Assembly (NCBI RefSeq): GCF_032362555.1
Contig: NC_083508.1
Location: forward strand, 3,873,001 to 3,937,000
DNA from: Amyelois transitella
Taxonomy: Eukaryota > Arthropoda > Insecta > Lepidoptera > Pyralidae
Reading direction: 5' to 3'
Length of the DNA: 64,000 nucleotides
The notes below the pieces were generated by a model. It searched no databases. It had not been told where the DNA came from and saw nothing but the letters and a program-made list of their open reading frames with translations. This document shows positions 14,801-27,100 of the stretch, one piece after another. Made by a program: the position numbers and the translations under genes. How positions within the stretch are numbered: position 1 is the first letter of the stretch; each line of letters begins with the position of its first letter.

Positions 14801-14937
14801 ACATAGTCATTGGTATGAACCTGATAATCCACATAGGAACGCAAGCGGATCTACCGCCTGTTCCTCCGAATTTCCCTCGATGCGGTCACCACTTGCCAGC
14901 AATCTCCCCTCCCTACCCTGCGATACACCACGGATAG
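7454..14937 (+). CDS. Lac2: Laccase 2 (multicopper oxidase 2), isoform B; 5' exon not seen
   Basis: Uses the four shared exons (7454-7898, 8622-8906, 9157-9632, 9966-10150), then cassette B: 13215-13410, 13737-13949, 14257-14487 and 14768-14937 (stop TAG), giving 732 residues after the split first codon. Exon 9966-10150 ends at a codon boundary (phase 0), and both 10839 and 13215 begin at one, so either cassette splices in frame. Cassette B encodes the same segments as A, clearly from duplication: both start with [VI]MNPLDA and share the block ILQERPDVKIFLPFRF. It keeps HPFHLHG and HCHFIYHIVIGM, so it should also be an active oxidase. Unlike A, its last coding region is split by an intron (14488-14767). 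Lac2 A and B isoforms made this way are known in other insects such as Tribolium. A poly(A) signal is at 15412-15417. Confidence 0.92.
11809..13214 (+). other. 3' UTR of Lac2 isoform A and intron leading to cassette B
   Basis: No coding exon is visible. Transcripts ending here would carry the isoform A 3' UTR; transcripts using cassette B must skip it by splicing 10150 to 13215. A single canonical AATAAA was noted at 12694-12699, which would give a 3' UTR of about 0.9 kb. The acceptor used by cassette B is TTAG at 13211-13214, with only a weak polypyrimidine tract. Confidence 0.6.
12694..12699 (+). terminator. Candidate poly(A) signal for Lac2 isoform A
   Basis: Canonical AATAAA hexamer, the first I noted after the isoform A stop at 11808. 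The region is very AT-rich, so chance occurrence is quite possible. Confidence 0.3.
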
Positions 14938-17283
14938 TCTCTTTAAGAGAAAGACGAGATAGTCTGATCTCTACTTAGAAGATCATTTCTACTCACTCCG
15001 TAACAATATCTAGAACTACCCTTAAAAACGTCGGACTCAGTAGAAATGATCAAAAGGCTATGAACGCCAAATCTTTAAGCAAATAGGGTTTGACAATCTA
15101 ACCGTACTGCCATATTTTATACTACCTTTTGAAAATATGAAACGATGTACGAACGAAATGCGAAATGATCGTGGTAGTGTTAAGGTGCTGTTTTTTTTTG
15201 TTATTCCAAATAGCCATCTTAGTTATAGGAAGCCAAAGTTTAATTAATAATCATAAAGTCACATAGAAAAACTGTCTAAAATGACCTTCGACTCAAACTT
15301 ACTTTTCTTTTTTGCTTTTGCTACCACAAAATTAAAAAATAATAATTTGATTCCCTATTTCCTGCCAATTTTTATAAGGCCACTCTTTGTTAGATATTTT
15401 ATAATTTTGTAAATAAAATTAGGTTATTATCATAATAATTTTAAGATTCACTTCTTTTCTTTTGTTTGTCTGCGTGGGAAAGTGCAAAATATAATATTAC
15501 CAATATATTTAAAAATAGTCGTTTTATAAAGGTATGTATAGTTATTATAATTATCAAGTCCTTATAAACTGTTATATTATTATAAGTAATGCATATTTCC
15601 CAAATTATGTCTTAATTATCAAAGACATAGTTAAGGACATAGTTTGACTGTCCAATATGTGTTTTAACTTTTTTGTTATTTTTGCCAACTGTTTTGTTAA
15701 ACTCATAAAACTGAATGTCATTTGACAAGCAAATACTTTAAGTATGGGAACAGCGCACATTTTTTGATAAAATATGCGGCTGTGATTGGTTTGCTGATTC
15801 CGAAATGATCATCACTTCTAATTGTAAAATATATTATATTCATAAGACTATTTACTGGCATTTCCTTTTACATGTATTGTAATTACGACACCTTTATATA
15901 TGAAAAAGATTTCACATTTACAAGATTGAAATTTATTGATCCTTCTGAAAGTAAAGGATATATATAAAAAAAATGTTCCTGCTCCTACAGCTTGGCATTT
16001 GGGGATTTTTTCATATTTCCCGAAGTAAACCTGATACGAAATGATGACATGTTCCCATTACTTAGTATAGAAATAAATATTTGTTACAAAAATAAACATG
16101 TTCTTTTCTTTTTATCTGATTTTTGGTGGCAAAAAGATTTGTTGTCTTAACAATTGCCGATCAAAAGGTGACGTCTTTCGAATTGTGTTAGAACAATGTT
16201 GGTATGAATAGTTTGGGTAGTTTTTTTTCCTAACACGCAACGTTGCCTTTTAAAGTGCCCTCTATCAATGGAGAGACTAATCGTCAAATCATTGTGTTTA
16301 TTTACTAATGGCAAATGAGAGATTTTTTATTTTTGGCGGCCACCGGGACACGAAGCACTTCTGTGGAGGATGCAACCGGGAACACGCAGAGAGGAGACAG
16401 AGCAAATGAAAGATTTTAATTGGTTTATTTTACCCCGACTTTTACAAATGGGAGAAGTTATACTTTCGTAAGACAAAAACGATAAGCTTACCATCATGCA
16501 CGTATTACACAAACAAAACTCGTTACGTAACTAAACATAAAATTATTTCTTCACTAAATTTTGAAGGAAAAATAGCTATAAAAGTAAATGAACGGGGTAA
16601 ACTACGTTGTTGTAATACAATTAACATAATATAGTTAATTACTCTGAAGCAGTTCATGGTTTACTATAGTTGACGCCCGCATGTTACGAAATTTTTAGTG
16701 CAGATAATATTTGGTAAATTGCAGAACATCTAAATACCAATGTCAAATACCAAAGAGAAATGCAGAAGTTAACAACCTTCAGGTTAAATGTCATTTAATT
16801 TTACAAATACAACAATTCTTGTGATGAATATATTCAAATTCCATAAATCTGTCATAATGAGTATTATTGTAATATATGTACTTAATACGCACATTTTTGG
16901 GACTTATACACTTGGTATGCAATAAAGATATTGAATTGAATTATTAGTTTTGAATTGTCATCTTAAGTATAAGGGGAGGCTAAAGAAATGAAGTCGTTTA
17001 AGATCATATACAAGCCAATAGGCTTAAATCTGAGGTATGCATAGCGATGGAGGAAAAAACGAGTAGGTACATATGTACAAAGTTAAGAGATGAGAGAGAG
17101 AATGAGAAAGATAAAGTGGTCCTCTTCAACTCCGCCTATTCTATACTAGCTATGCCACAGGTACCTTAAAATGTAATATTTATTTCGGGTTTGATACTCC
17201 TGGAAATATCTAGAGGAAGATAACGAGATGTCTTAAATAAAGTTCACACCATTGGTAAACCCAAAAACATAAAGTAGTTTAAA
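14938..17283. other. Lac2 isoform B 3' UTR and intergenic space
   Basis: The AATAAA at 15412-15417 would end the isoform B transcript about 480 bases after its stop. Beyond it no gene is seen. A GC-richer patch at 16335-16410 lies in short open frames without any recognisable motif. Confidence 0.5.
15412..15417 (+). terminator. Candidate poly(A) signal for Lac2 isoform B
   Basis: AATAAA in an AT-rich 3' UTR, 475 bases after the isoform B stop codon. Confidence 0.4.
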
Positions 17284-20200
17284 ATGAATTTTATAGGAAT
17301 TTTAGTGGTGATTATATCACAATGTAGTATAGCACTAACAGGTAAGTGAACATATAATTTGAATAATGAACACAACATAAACTTGAAATAAACGATAACT
17401 ATAGTTATGAATGTGGATGAAGCGAAGGAAGTATGCAGAGATCGCGGCAAGTGGAATGAGGTATTCTCTGCCTACCCCTCCGGGAAAGAGGCGTGATTTT
17501 ATGTTATGTTAAACGATAACTAATAAACATCCATAAAACAAACCTTTTTTCCTATGAGTAAAATTATAAAGTGAAGTCTAAAGGAAATGATCTATGTTAA
17601 AAATGGAAACCTCGGTTCCGCAGCATAGCAGCTGGGAATCAGCTAATATTGTAAAGATATTAATCCCGATATACATATTTTATATTCTTAGCAACATCAA
17701 ACCGCGCAGACATGGGTTTGGGCAGAATAGTGGGTGGCCACGAGGCCAAAGCCCACGGTTATCCCTTTATGGTGTCTCTTCAGCTTCGATTCCTTTGGGT
17801 GCGAGCGCATTTCTGTGGTGGAACTCTGATCAGTGACAGCTGGGTGAGTGAAATTCTAATTTCCTCTAAGTTCTATTACTAAGTACGTATAATTTACGTG
17901 AGTCAACGATCATATGGTTGGTTGTGTCAGGAAGCGCCTCCTGTATGAACTCCGCAAACGTTGCAGAAAATTCTAACTCATTTAGGATCGTGGTGACATA
18001 TCCAGTTGCCTAAACATACAGGTTGCCTTAGGATGTATTCTCCTAACGTAACATTATCAATTACGATACAAACTAATCTACAGGATGGGATAGGATTTGA
18101 ACCTTGGCCTCCATGCGCATCCCGCATTTTTCTTCTTAATATTAAAAACAAATTGACGTCAACAAGTGATTTCATATTGATTTTGTTTTTGTATTCAATT
18201 TAACTCTAAAACTAAATATTGTTCAGATTCTTACTGCTGGTCACTGCATAAAAGGATCTTGGATTTTATACCTGCTCGGTATAGATGCCGTGGCCGGAGC
18301 CCACGATGTGGATTTCCCTGGTCCTACTGCTCAGATTATAAGAATTGCTGAAAGGATACCACACCCTGAATATAAAGGGTAAGAAAATTCACTCTCTTGC
18401 ATTACAATGCCACCAAAGATATGAGATTCAAGTGATCATTTAATATGCTGTAAAAGTTGTAGAAATGGTTTTACGATCGGGGACTTTCAACGAGTCTTCT
18501 TTTTTCTATTTGTAACCTAATACAACATACCTACTTATTTTGAGGAGTCAAATAGTCTGTTTTAATTGTGATCTTGATATTTCTTCTTCTTTTATGTATA
18601 AATCTCTTTGTGGTGTAGTCAAGTCAAATAGCGTTCTCCATTTTCTGTTAGTCCACCTTTGTTCAATACGATAATTAATCGAAAAATAGTCATTCATGAC
18701 AAAATAAAAAAGGACTAGCCTTGAAGTAGTGGGCTAAGGGCATTTGTATCATAATAATATGAAATTATAAAAAGAACAAGAGGAATATTATAATAATCTA
18801 TAATAAATTTATATACCTATAATTTTAATAATCTTCACATTCCAATCTTCTCACACCTATATTTCTTTAATTTAATATCTATATTTTCAGTGACATTGGT
18901 CCACATGACATAGGACTAGTAAAAACAAAACACCCGTTCCAGTTCACCAAAGAAATTCAGCCTATCCAGTTAGCTATGGACCCTATAATTTACCCTTCAC
19001 TTACACTCATCGGTTGGGGTGAATTGAGGACCACTTGGTTCTTCCCAGCGTTACCAAGTAAACTTCAAGAGGTCAAGCAAGAATACCTACCGCATGAAGG
19101 TATGCTTTACAATAAACCCCTAAAAGCATCCTTCTACAATCGTCTCTTCTTCGTCGTGATTATTGTACAATCAATAGTGGTTAATCAATCCTCTGATCTG
19201 ACGTTATTCATTCAGGAATTCTTAAAAAACTCTCCAAAACTATGAAATAGGATATTTTACACCATGTAAAAAAAAATATAAAAATGCACGTATCTTATAG
19301 ATTTTGTAAAAAATAAAAGAAAAACATCGATCATTATTCATAAAAGTGCAATATGGATTTTATAATTCAATTTAAAAAATCCTCTTTTTTAATCTGTTCT
19401 TCAAAAGTCGAAAACGCTATCCGCCATGTTGGGTACTGACGTGACGTCATACTTTTAGTAAACAAATATCGAATCGAAAACATATTGATGATGTCAGGCT
19501 GTTTATTTTGAAATTTTAAAATTTCTATCACGTTTTTGGGTTTTTACTCTTTAATAATTTAATAGAATCATGGAAGACGGTTTTGTGAAAGCAGACAATA
19601 TAAATCTACCGAGGATTAATACGTTGATGGTTTCTCATTTTAATATCACTTGGCAGTGGAATCCACAATTTTTCTGGTGTTTTTATACTTGTATTCTTGC
19701 ATTCAGGAACAAGACACCAACAATATGTATTGTAATTCATTATTACAAAAATCTTTTTACTTTAGTCTTACGTAGAGCCGTATTGTTTACTAAAAGTATG
19801 ACGTCACGAGTCAAAACAGCATGGCGGATGGCGTTTTCGCGCGAAAATACAAAATCATAAATAATAAATCGTTTTTAGAGCACTTTTCGGCTTCAAAAAA
19901 TTTTAATAAAAATTCTATAGGTATAACACAGTCTCAGGATTGATTTAAAACAGTTTTCAAAAAAGAGTGTAATAGCCTATTGCCATAATCATGTGCATAG
20001 CTACTTCAAATAAATGTTGGCCGATAATACGAAATAATTTTAATAAATTTACTTGTAGACAAATTTTGTAGATTGGCCTTGCCTCAAAGTTAGACTTATG
20101 TAATTGGATACATCATATCCGATACTTTATTTTATTATCAATGGTTAAAAGGAAAAAATCCCAGTTACTCAGAACCTAGGTGAATCAGAAAAAAAATCAT

Positions 20201-20607
20201 TTCTTGTTATCTTGATCAGACCGGGGATCGGTATTTATTATTATTTACTCTCTTTCACAGCATGTTACAAAGCTGTTGATGGTCTACTAGGATTTGGCGA
20301 GACCAATCCTCTGGTAGAATATGCAAACATTTGCACTGGGCCCATAACCGGTGGCATTGCAGCATGCAACGGAGACTCAGGAGGTCCACTCATAGAGTAT
20401 GTGCCAAAATTGAAACCAGTCAATGAAACTGCCGTTCAAAATGGACTTAAAGAAATTAGAGATGAAGAAAGTATTGACTATGTGCCTGTCATTTTAGGAG
20501 TTGTGTCATGGGGAGTAACGCCGTGTGGTGAAGAAGGCGCTCCTACAGTTTTTACGAATGTTACAGACAACATGAAGTTTATAGTAGATACTACAAAAAT
20601 AAAATGA
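17284..20607 (+). CDS. Secreted S1-family (chymotrypsin-fold) serine protease
   Basis: Five exons, 17284-17341, 17692-17843, 18227-18378, 18891-19099 and 20261-20607, join in frame to 305 aa. Residues 1-19 are a hydrophobic signal peptide on their own exon, followed by a short propeptide ending at R31 before IVGG, the usual activation site. The catalytic triad is complete: H76 (TAGHC), D127 (HDIGL) and S230 (GDSGGP). Six cysteines match the C42-C58, C168-C182 and C191-C220 disulfides. The S1 pocket is not trypsin-like: the residue at chymotrypsin position 189 reads Ala and position 226 reads Thr, suggesting small or hydrophobic substrates (inference). Between GGPL and VVSWG there is an unusually long charged loop (about 40 residues, with a sequon NET). 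Substrate unknown; digestive or haemolymph roles both remain possible. The last intron (19100-20260) carries an inverted-repeat element. AATAAA lies directly before the stop codon. Confidence 0.9.
17403..17510 (+). repeat. Interspersed repeat family 2 copy in protease intron 1
   Basis: Contains the characteristic blocks 'gaatgtggatgaagcgaagg', 'gtatgcagagatcg', 'ggcaagtgga', 'ctctgcctacccctcc' and 'gggaaagaggcgtgat'. The same blocks recur, on one strand or the other, at 2064, 28735, 29549, 39690, 40512, 41848, 52508, 56642 and 60249. Confidence 0.75.
19246..19983. mobile_element. Inverted-repeat (TIR) transposable element in protease intron 4
   Basis: The clearest arms are 19410-19463 and 19785-19839, which are imperfect reverse complements over about 54 bases (shared blocks 'atccgccatg', 'tgacgtcatacttttagtaa'). 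Weaker complementarity continues outward to 'aataggatattttacac' at 19246 and its partner ending near 19983 ('gtgtaatagcctatt'), giving an element of roughly 740 bp. It lies wholly inside the intron. It contains an open frame at 19570-19860 that begins [18 protein letters not shown] cannot assign it. This looks like a non-autonomous DNA transposon, or a deletion derivative. Exact ends and target duplication are not resolved. Confidence 0.65.
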
Positions 20608-21143
20608 TTTTACATAATTTAATTTTTATTTTAGTTCCTTAAGTTATTAAAATGTTATAAAGAAAACTACTATTGCCATAATATTTTTTATAATTAGTGT
20701 CGTATTGTTACTATAAGATACTTAAATTAATTAATTACTAATTCATTCATTATATGTTACATAGAAAAATACAAAAACATCCAAAATTTCACTAGACCTG
20801 CCACTCTAGATGAAACGACAGCATTCATCCATTTTTAAAAAGGACCCACAAAAACTTTAATTATCAATTAAAGAGTCACATTTATTCCCATAACATTGTT
20901 AAAATCGAATCAAAAATTCCAATTTCTACAAAGTTCGAAATTCAGAATAAAAGTACCCGATTTCAACATCGTTGATTACTCGGTATCTAACTGTTCACTA
21001 ATTGAAATAGCCTTACCAGTATCAATAGAAGTTTTAGTCCCATTATAATCAGCAACTATTACTACGAGTAAGACCATTGTGAACTAATTACTTCTATGAG
21101 TATCTATAACTATATTAAGTAAACTATCAGTCTCAACTCAGTT
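20608..21143. other. Convergent intergenic region, protease and MCORP 3' ends
   Basis: The two genes converge with 536 bases between stop codons. On the plus strand AATAAA at 20598-20603 sits immediately upstream of the protease stop. On the minus strand AATAAA reads from 20886 to 20881, giving the laccase-like gene a 3' UTR of about 260 bases. No coding sequence is seen between them. Confidence 0.5.
20881..20886 (-). terminator. Candidate poly(A) signal for the MCORP-like gene
   Basis: AATAAA on the minus strand, about 260 bases past the stop codon at 21144-21146. Confidence 0.4.
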
Positions 21144-24100
21144 TTAATTCAACAAGACATCAGGTGGCCTGAAGCTGCCACATTTAGATAATAAACTTGT
21201 AATGGTCTTGGGCAACGTCTGGGGAACATTGATGAGCACAGCTGCAGGTAAAGCCTGCCCACAGGATCGGCACTCCAGCAACCAACTACCTCCTTTGTCG
21301 ATTTTCACACGAACAATAGTATAACCTTTATTTTGTACTACTATAGTGTCCTTTATTGGTGGGGTTATAAGATTTCTGTAAAACATAAAGAGATGATTCG
21401 TAAGTTTACAGTTTAACTTTATTACGACTTTCTTTACCTTTATTAATGAAGCAACTGAATGAAATTACCCTAGACAATAATGTTTGAATCACAGCCATTA
21501 CTGACCTGTTAATTTTGTGCTCCGCATCAAGATTATAGAATTCTTCCTTCGAAAGAGGTTTGTTGTCAGCATTCTGCCCGGTAGCCACCACGTACATTGG
21601 GTATCCGTGCAGATGGAATGTGTATGATTCATTGCTACCAAATATAAATCCTAAAAATATGTATTTTTTTTTTGTAAAAATATATCGGCAAAGTACTTAA
21701 CTATAGTCTTTATTATAAATTAAAGACTGAAAGTGTTTTAAGGACATAAATATACCCAATTTCGCGGTGTGTGGACCCCGGCACTTAGAATAGGACGACC
21801 CCATCATTTCCATGGATGTCGTAAAAGGCAGCTAAAGGGGATTCATCTAGTGGATCTTTTACCATGAATCAGATTTCATGAGGTTTGTTTCGTGTAAAAA
21901 TCTGAATTGCCTAATCCAAGATCATGAATAAAATGTGCGAAAGCAAAAGAAATTAAAATAATGATAGTTCAGTCACATGACAAGATCACTAACCTTCATT
22001 CACCAATGCTATTTCAAGCAGCTCTCCCTCAAACGCCTTCAATATTTGTAGGCACTGTGGGTCCTTATCCCTGGTCTCTTCACCCACGTAGCACTGTGAC
22101 TCTGTCTTCACGCCCCGAGGACTTAGAAGGATCGGTGAGTTAGGGTAAAGGAAATTTTTACCGTTGATTTGGACTACACCGGTATCTTGAAGTGCTGGAA
22201 TAGTAAGATACGTAATAAGTTTAAGGTTTTAAACTCATAGTGCAAAGTTACTTAGAGCGCACAAAATTCCCTAATATCCATGAATAAGCTTTTGATAAAA
22301 ACACGGAAATAAGACTGATTTTTTTAATCTTAAACAAATATTGTCTTAATATATAACATATCTATGTTATATATAGTTATAGCACTTAGCTTTCTAACAG
22401 TGAAAGGATTTTTGAAATCAGTTCAGTAGTTTTGAGTTTATTCGTTACAAATAAACAAGAATACAAATCTTTTCTCTATTATATATGTAGAATATTATGC
22501 CAGTTTAGTACTTACATAGGGACGCTGGAAAGAATGGTCTCTTCGGGATAGCATCACTGATGTATCGGAAATCGTTGTCAGTCTCCTTGAACTTTATCAC
22601 GTTCCTGTCAATTCCCAAGTAGACGGGTCTAATTTTCTGATGGGTTGATGAATCCTGAAGAGAGTCTAACTGCTGACCGTAGACAGGGGGTGAAAGATTC
22701 GGCTCCGATACCACAGAATTCTGAAATATCAATATTTCGCTTTCATTATTAAAGCCTTTTTTCTTTTTTAAACAGGTTAGTCTTTATTTGGTATTTTTCG
22801 ATTCGCGTGAACAGACTTCAGAACTCGCAAGATCCACAAGGTCGCTAGAAATTTTCACTCGAGGCAAAAAGTCATAAATGAAAAATATTTAAACTAAGAA
22901 ATTTCTCCCAAACCTGTTGAATTCCAACACATAAAGTTATTTTTATTTGCATAGCTTTCGCCCTTAGCTTGAATACGCGTAAATGATGATTTTTTACCCT
23001 ATTCCGTACTCTGTTAGCAAGTCCGTTAACCGTGAAGAGGTAACAAACAAACTTGCTTTCACATTTATAATATTAGTATGTAAACTCGCTTTCCAATTTA
23101 TCGCAGTTATCATGATGATGAAGCTAGCCATGATTTCTCACTAGAATATGACCGCAAATTGCTAGTGCGAAGTGCTAAATAACCTAATGAAATATTGCCT
23201 TAGCCGGTGCCAGCTACTTCAGTCCCCGTGATAAGATAACCAAGAAAAAGACTTTACTCAGGATTCTTCTTTAAGGCGGTGGGTTAACAACCTGTCACTA
23301 CCTAAATCTCAATTTCATCACTTAACAAACCTGACCATTTAAACTATCTGATGCCGATTTCATTCTTTTAATCTCTTATCTTGATGTGTTCCCAACAGGA
23401 CCTACAATTACTTTTAATTTCAATCTTACCAGATCATCGTGAAGCATGGCAGTGTAATTGAACCCGGAGTAGATCAACATAGTGTTCGTAGACAGACCAG
23501 CGCACGCGCCGGTGCCCCGAGCATTCAGCCAATAGCCGCCGACTTCCTGCGAAGCCCGCACTACTACGTCCATCCGCTCTCCTGTGTTTGAGAAAATGTT
23601 GCAATCAGATATTTGCATGTGAATTATTATTTCGCATTTATCGCAGAAATCTATCGCTGTTTCGCTTTTTATTATGACGTGAAATGGGACAGCGATAGTT
23701 TGTATAGCGATAGTGATAGCTCCACAAAAGGGATAAGTACCTACTTATACGAATGTCACTTCAATTTCTATGATGACGAACGAACAGTTTATTTTAAAAC
23801 ACAGGCAGATTTCTAAAGATATCTACGTACGAAACATTTTGCTTTACTCTATTACACCTCTGCATAACAGATCGAATTTAAAGTAGAAATTTAAAGTTTA
23901 AATTATTTGTAGCTACAGAAATTTTACAAATATGAAGTATTGTTGTTTATCTGGTAATTTTAATTTTAAATTCTACACATTAACTGCGCATATTGGTGTA
24001 ATGTGGAGATGCCATGAATATAATGATTCGCTTGATCTTAATTAAGTTTAATAACAGCACTTAAAAATAACTAAACTAAAAGAAAGTGAAATACAAACAA

Positions 24101-27100
24101 ACGAAACCGGTGTAACGTGACCTTAAACTTGGCTGCCCAAACATATACAACAGCGGCCGCCTTTCTCCTCTCGCCGGGGACAAACGGAACGGAACAAATA
24201 AATACACCTAAGTACGAGTATATTTTACGGACTTTGTTATAATATTGCTATTTTCAATTCCAACCAGCTTTATTGGTAAATATTTTGAATTAATGATTTT
24301 GTGTTTTGATGCACAACTAGATAAGTTTTTATACAGTGATGACTTGTAAAAATATTTTCCAATTTTTTTGTAAATTTGGAAAATATATTTATTCCTACTT
24401 TTTGACTATTTCAATATAACGAATATTTCGATATATTTGGTTGTTTTAAAACAAAATAGCAATCTATTACAAATTTAATTGAGTAGATAAGAATCGGTTT
24501 AATCTTATGGGTTGGGTGGAAAAAAATAATAATTTTGAAAATAGAAGACAGTTCATTTCTATGACAGTTGCTTATTACACTATAAAATTATCATTTTAAT
24601 CTTGAGACAGTTTTTTATCTGTGCATAGTGGGTATACCATGATGCTGCCATTAAGCATAGTATCGTCGGATTACTTTCTCCATACTTTCACTCTCTCGGA
24701 GGCTTGGCCCTCGTTATATGCCAGCCTCTTAGAAAAAATGACTTTTAATAGTGTCAAGTCGTCTGCTTCTAAGTTGTTATGTCTGTCTTACATAGATTTG
24801 TAGGCAATGGACACGTTTTGAAATTTTCATACTTGAAGAAAAGATCAAAAATTAATTTACTTAAAAGTTCAAAAATTCTATTTATACTTTTATTTCTTAA
24901 GGAAATTTCCACAGCATGTTTGAACGATGAAATGATGAGCATTCCATTGAAAAAAATGGCAAAATGAGAAATTTAAATTTACTTTCCCATACGGATTGAT
25001 CGGTCTCAGGGTCGAAAGAAAAAAAATCGTATTTTGCTTTATGTTTTTATGCTGTATAAATTCAAGTTGTTTACGACATAATTGAAGTGTTAGAACTTTA
25101 CTATACTTAATTAAAATTATATAAAAAAATTATCGACACATTTCATCAAGGAAATTTGAACTACGATGGATAACTGTACAACGGAAGAAATCTCAGTAAT
25201 TGAATTCGTGAAATTTCTCTATTATGGTTATGAAATAGGTTTGCCTCAGCTATTATTATGCAGTAGAATCGGCGGTGTGGTATCTCACAGAGTAAAATTA
25301 GGACTTTTGTTAAATTTTATAAGAAACCGCATTTTCAATTAGTATAATACGAGTAATGCATGCAAGGTACTCGTAGAACTTTAAGTTCCGACAGTTGAGA
25401 ACAGAATCGGCAAAATGTATACAATAACGAAAAAAAAAAATACTCGTATAACAAATTACAGATTGAGCTAGCCGCAAAGTAAATTCGAGATTTGTGTTCT
25501 GGGATACTAACTCAAAGATATTGATATAATTATAAAAAAATACTTATATACAATAAACAAACATTTAAAACCAATCGGAAATATTTGATTTTCGTCAGTC
25601 ATTCCAATATTCGAATCCGGTCACAGACAAGCACACTACAGCAGCTCGCACTTCGAATGCCGACAAATTAGCGAATATCATTGATCTTACCTGGATACAG
25701 TAAAACGCTCTTAGCAGCCAGTGGTTTGACAGGTTTCCCGTCGGTCGCAATCACAAGCATTTCGTGTTGGTCAATGCTGACCACTACAGGACACTCGATA
25801 GCTATTGCGTTGATCAACCGCAGTTTATAAGCGAAGCCGGGAATAACGAATAACCTGGAAATGCAATACATGCCCATATCATTTCGTTATCCCGTACGCA
25901 GTAGACATAGTCACAAGACATGTTCAGCTTGATGGCAGTAATGGAAAATGATCAATCAATAAATAAAAACAAATTGATGATTCGTTTTTTGGTAAATCTA
26001 TTTGGTTATTTGTTGAGCTATCAATTAAAGCATCTGAAATTAAAGTACACTCGTAAAATACAACTATTTATCAATTCATGACTTAGGATTAAATTCGGCG
26101 ACAAAAATATGAAATATATCAGAATTTGGCTCGATTCACAGAGCGTACAAATATTTGCACAAATACTGGTCCTCGGTATTGTTCTGGGTGTGCTAAAGTA
26201 CTTAATTTATGATTTGCCCATCAACTATAAAGCTCATAGTCAACTGTGACGAACGTTCATTTATTTTGTAAGTTTTGTATTTACAAAATCTAACTCTATC
26301 TTAATAGATCATGCGACTCATTATAATGATATTACAAACACTTTGACTATTAACACCATTTAAATTACCTAAACTAGCACTGTTCCCATGAATTTTATAA
26401 TATATGATATAATTACCTACTTTTTGTGTAAAAATAAAGATTATGAAAATGTATACTATAATATATCTAAACGTGGCATTTCTGTCTTTTCAATTCTATC
26501 TTCGTTATACGTATGTATTCTTCCATAAAAATCTTGTTAAAACATTTTTATACTTACTTAAACACATCTTCTTCATACTCATTAATGACTAGAGCATTCG
26601 GGACCTTTCGACCCACATCTTCTAAATTACCGGTGAGTAGTTCTGGGAATTTTGCCGCAAACATAATAGTGTTCTCATTACTTCTGTCATAGTCATACAG
26701 AGCTGAATGAGGCTCTAATGGCTGGGGCTGGTTAACAATCAAAGATCCATAAACGCCATCACTCTGGTGAGCAACTAAAACAATGTGATTTATCAATGTC
26801 AAGTTATATTCATTAACGTTGCTGTTATCGTTTCTTTAACAAATGGGTACGTGATTTTTGTCTCAAATAAGTTGTCATTTTTTTAGTGTAGTCACGTATA
26901 TTTCCATTCATGAATTCTAAAAGATTCAAGTCTAAAGCGAATAAGGTACGAATGGATATGAAAATATTGCAAAATTTATTTTTCAATGTACCTAAAATAT
27001 TACCTTATCCAGTTAAAACTAATATTCAACACATGCGAGTCATAAACCTCAAAGAAAAGATTTACAGCAGTACCAGGAAATATAAGTTAACAAATACACA

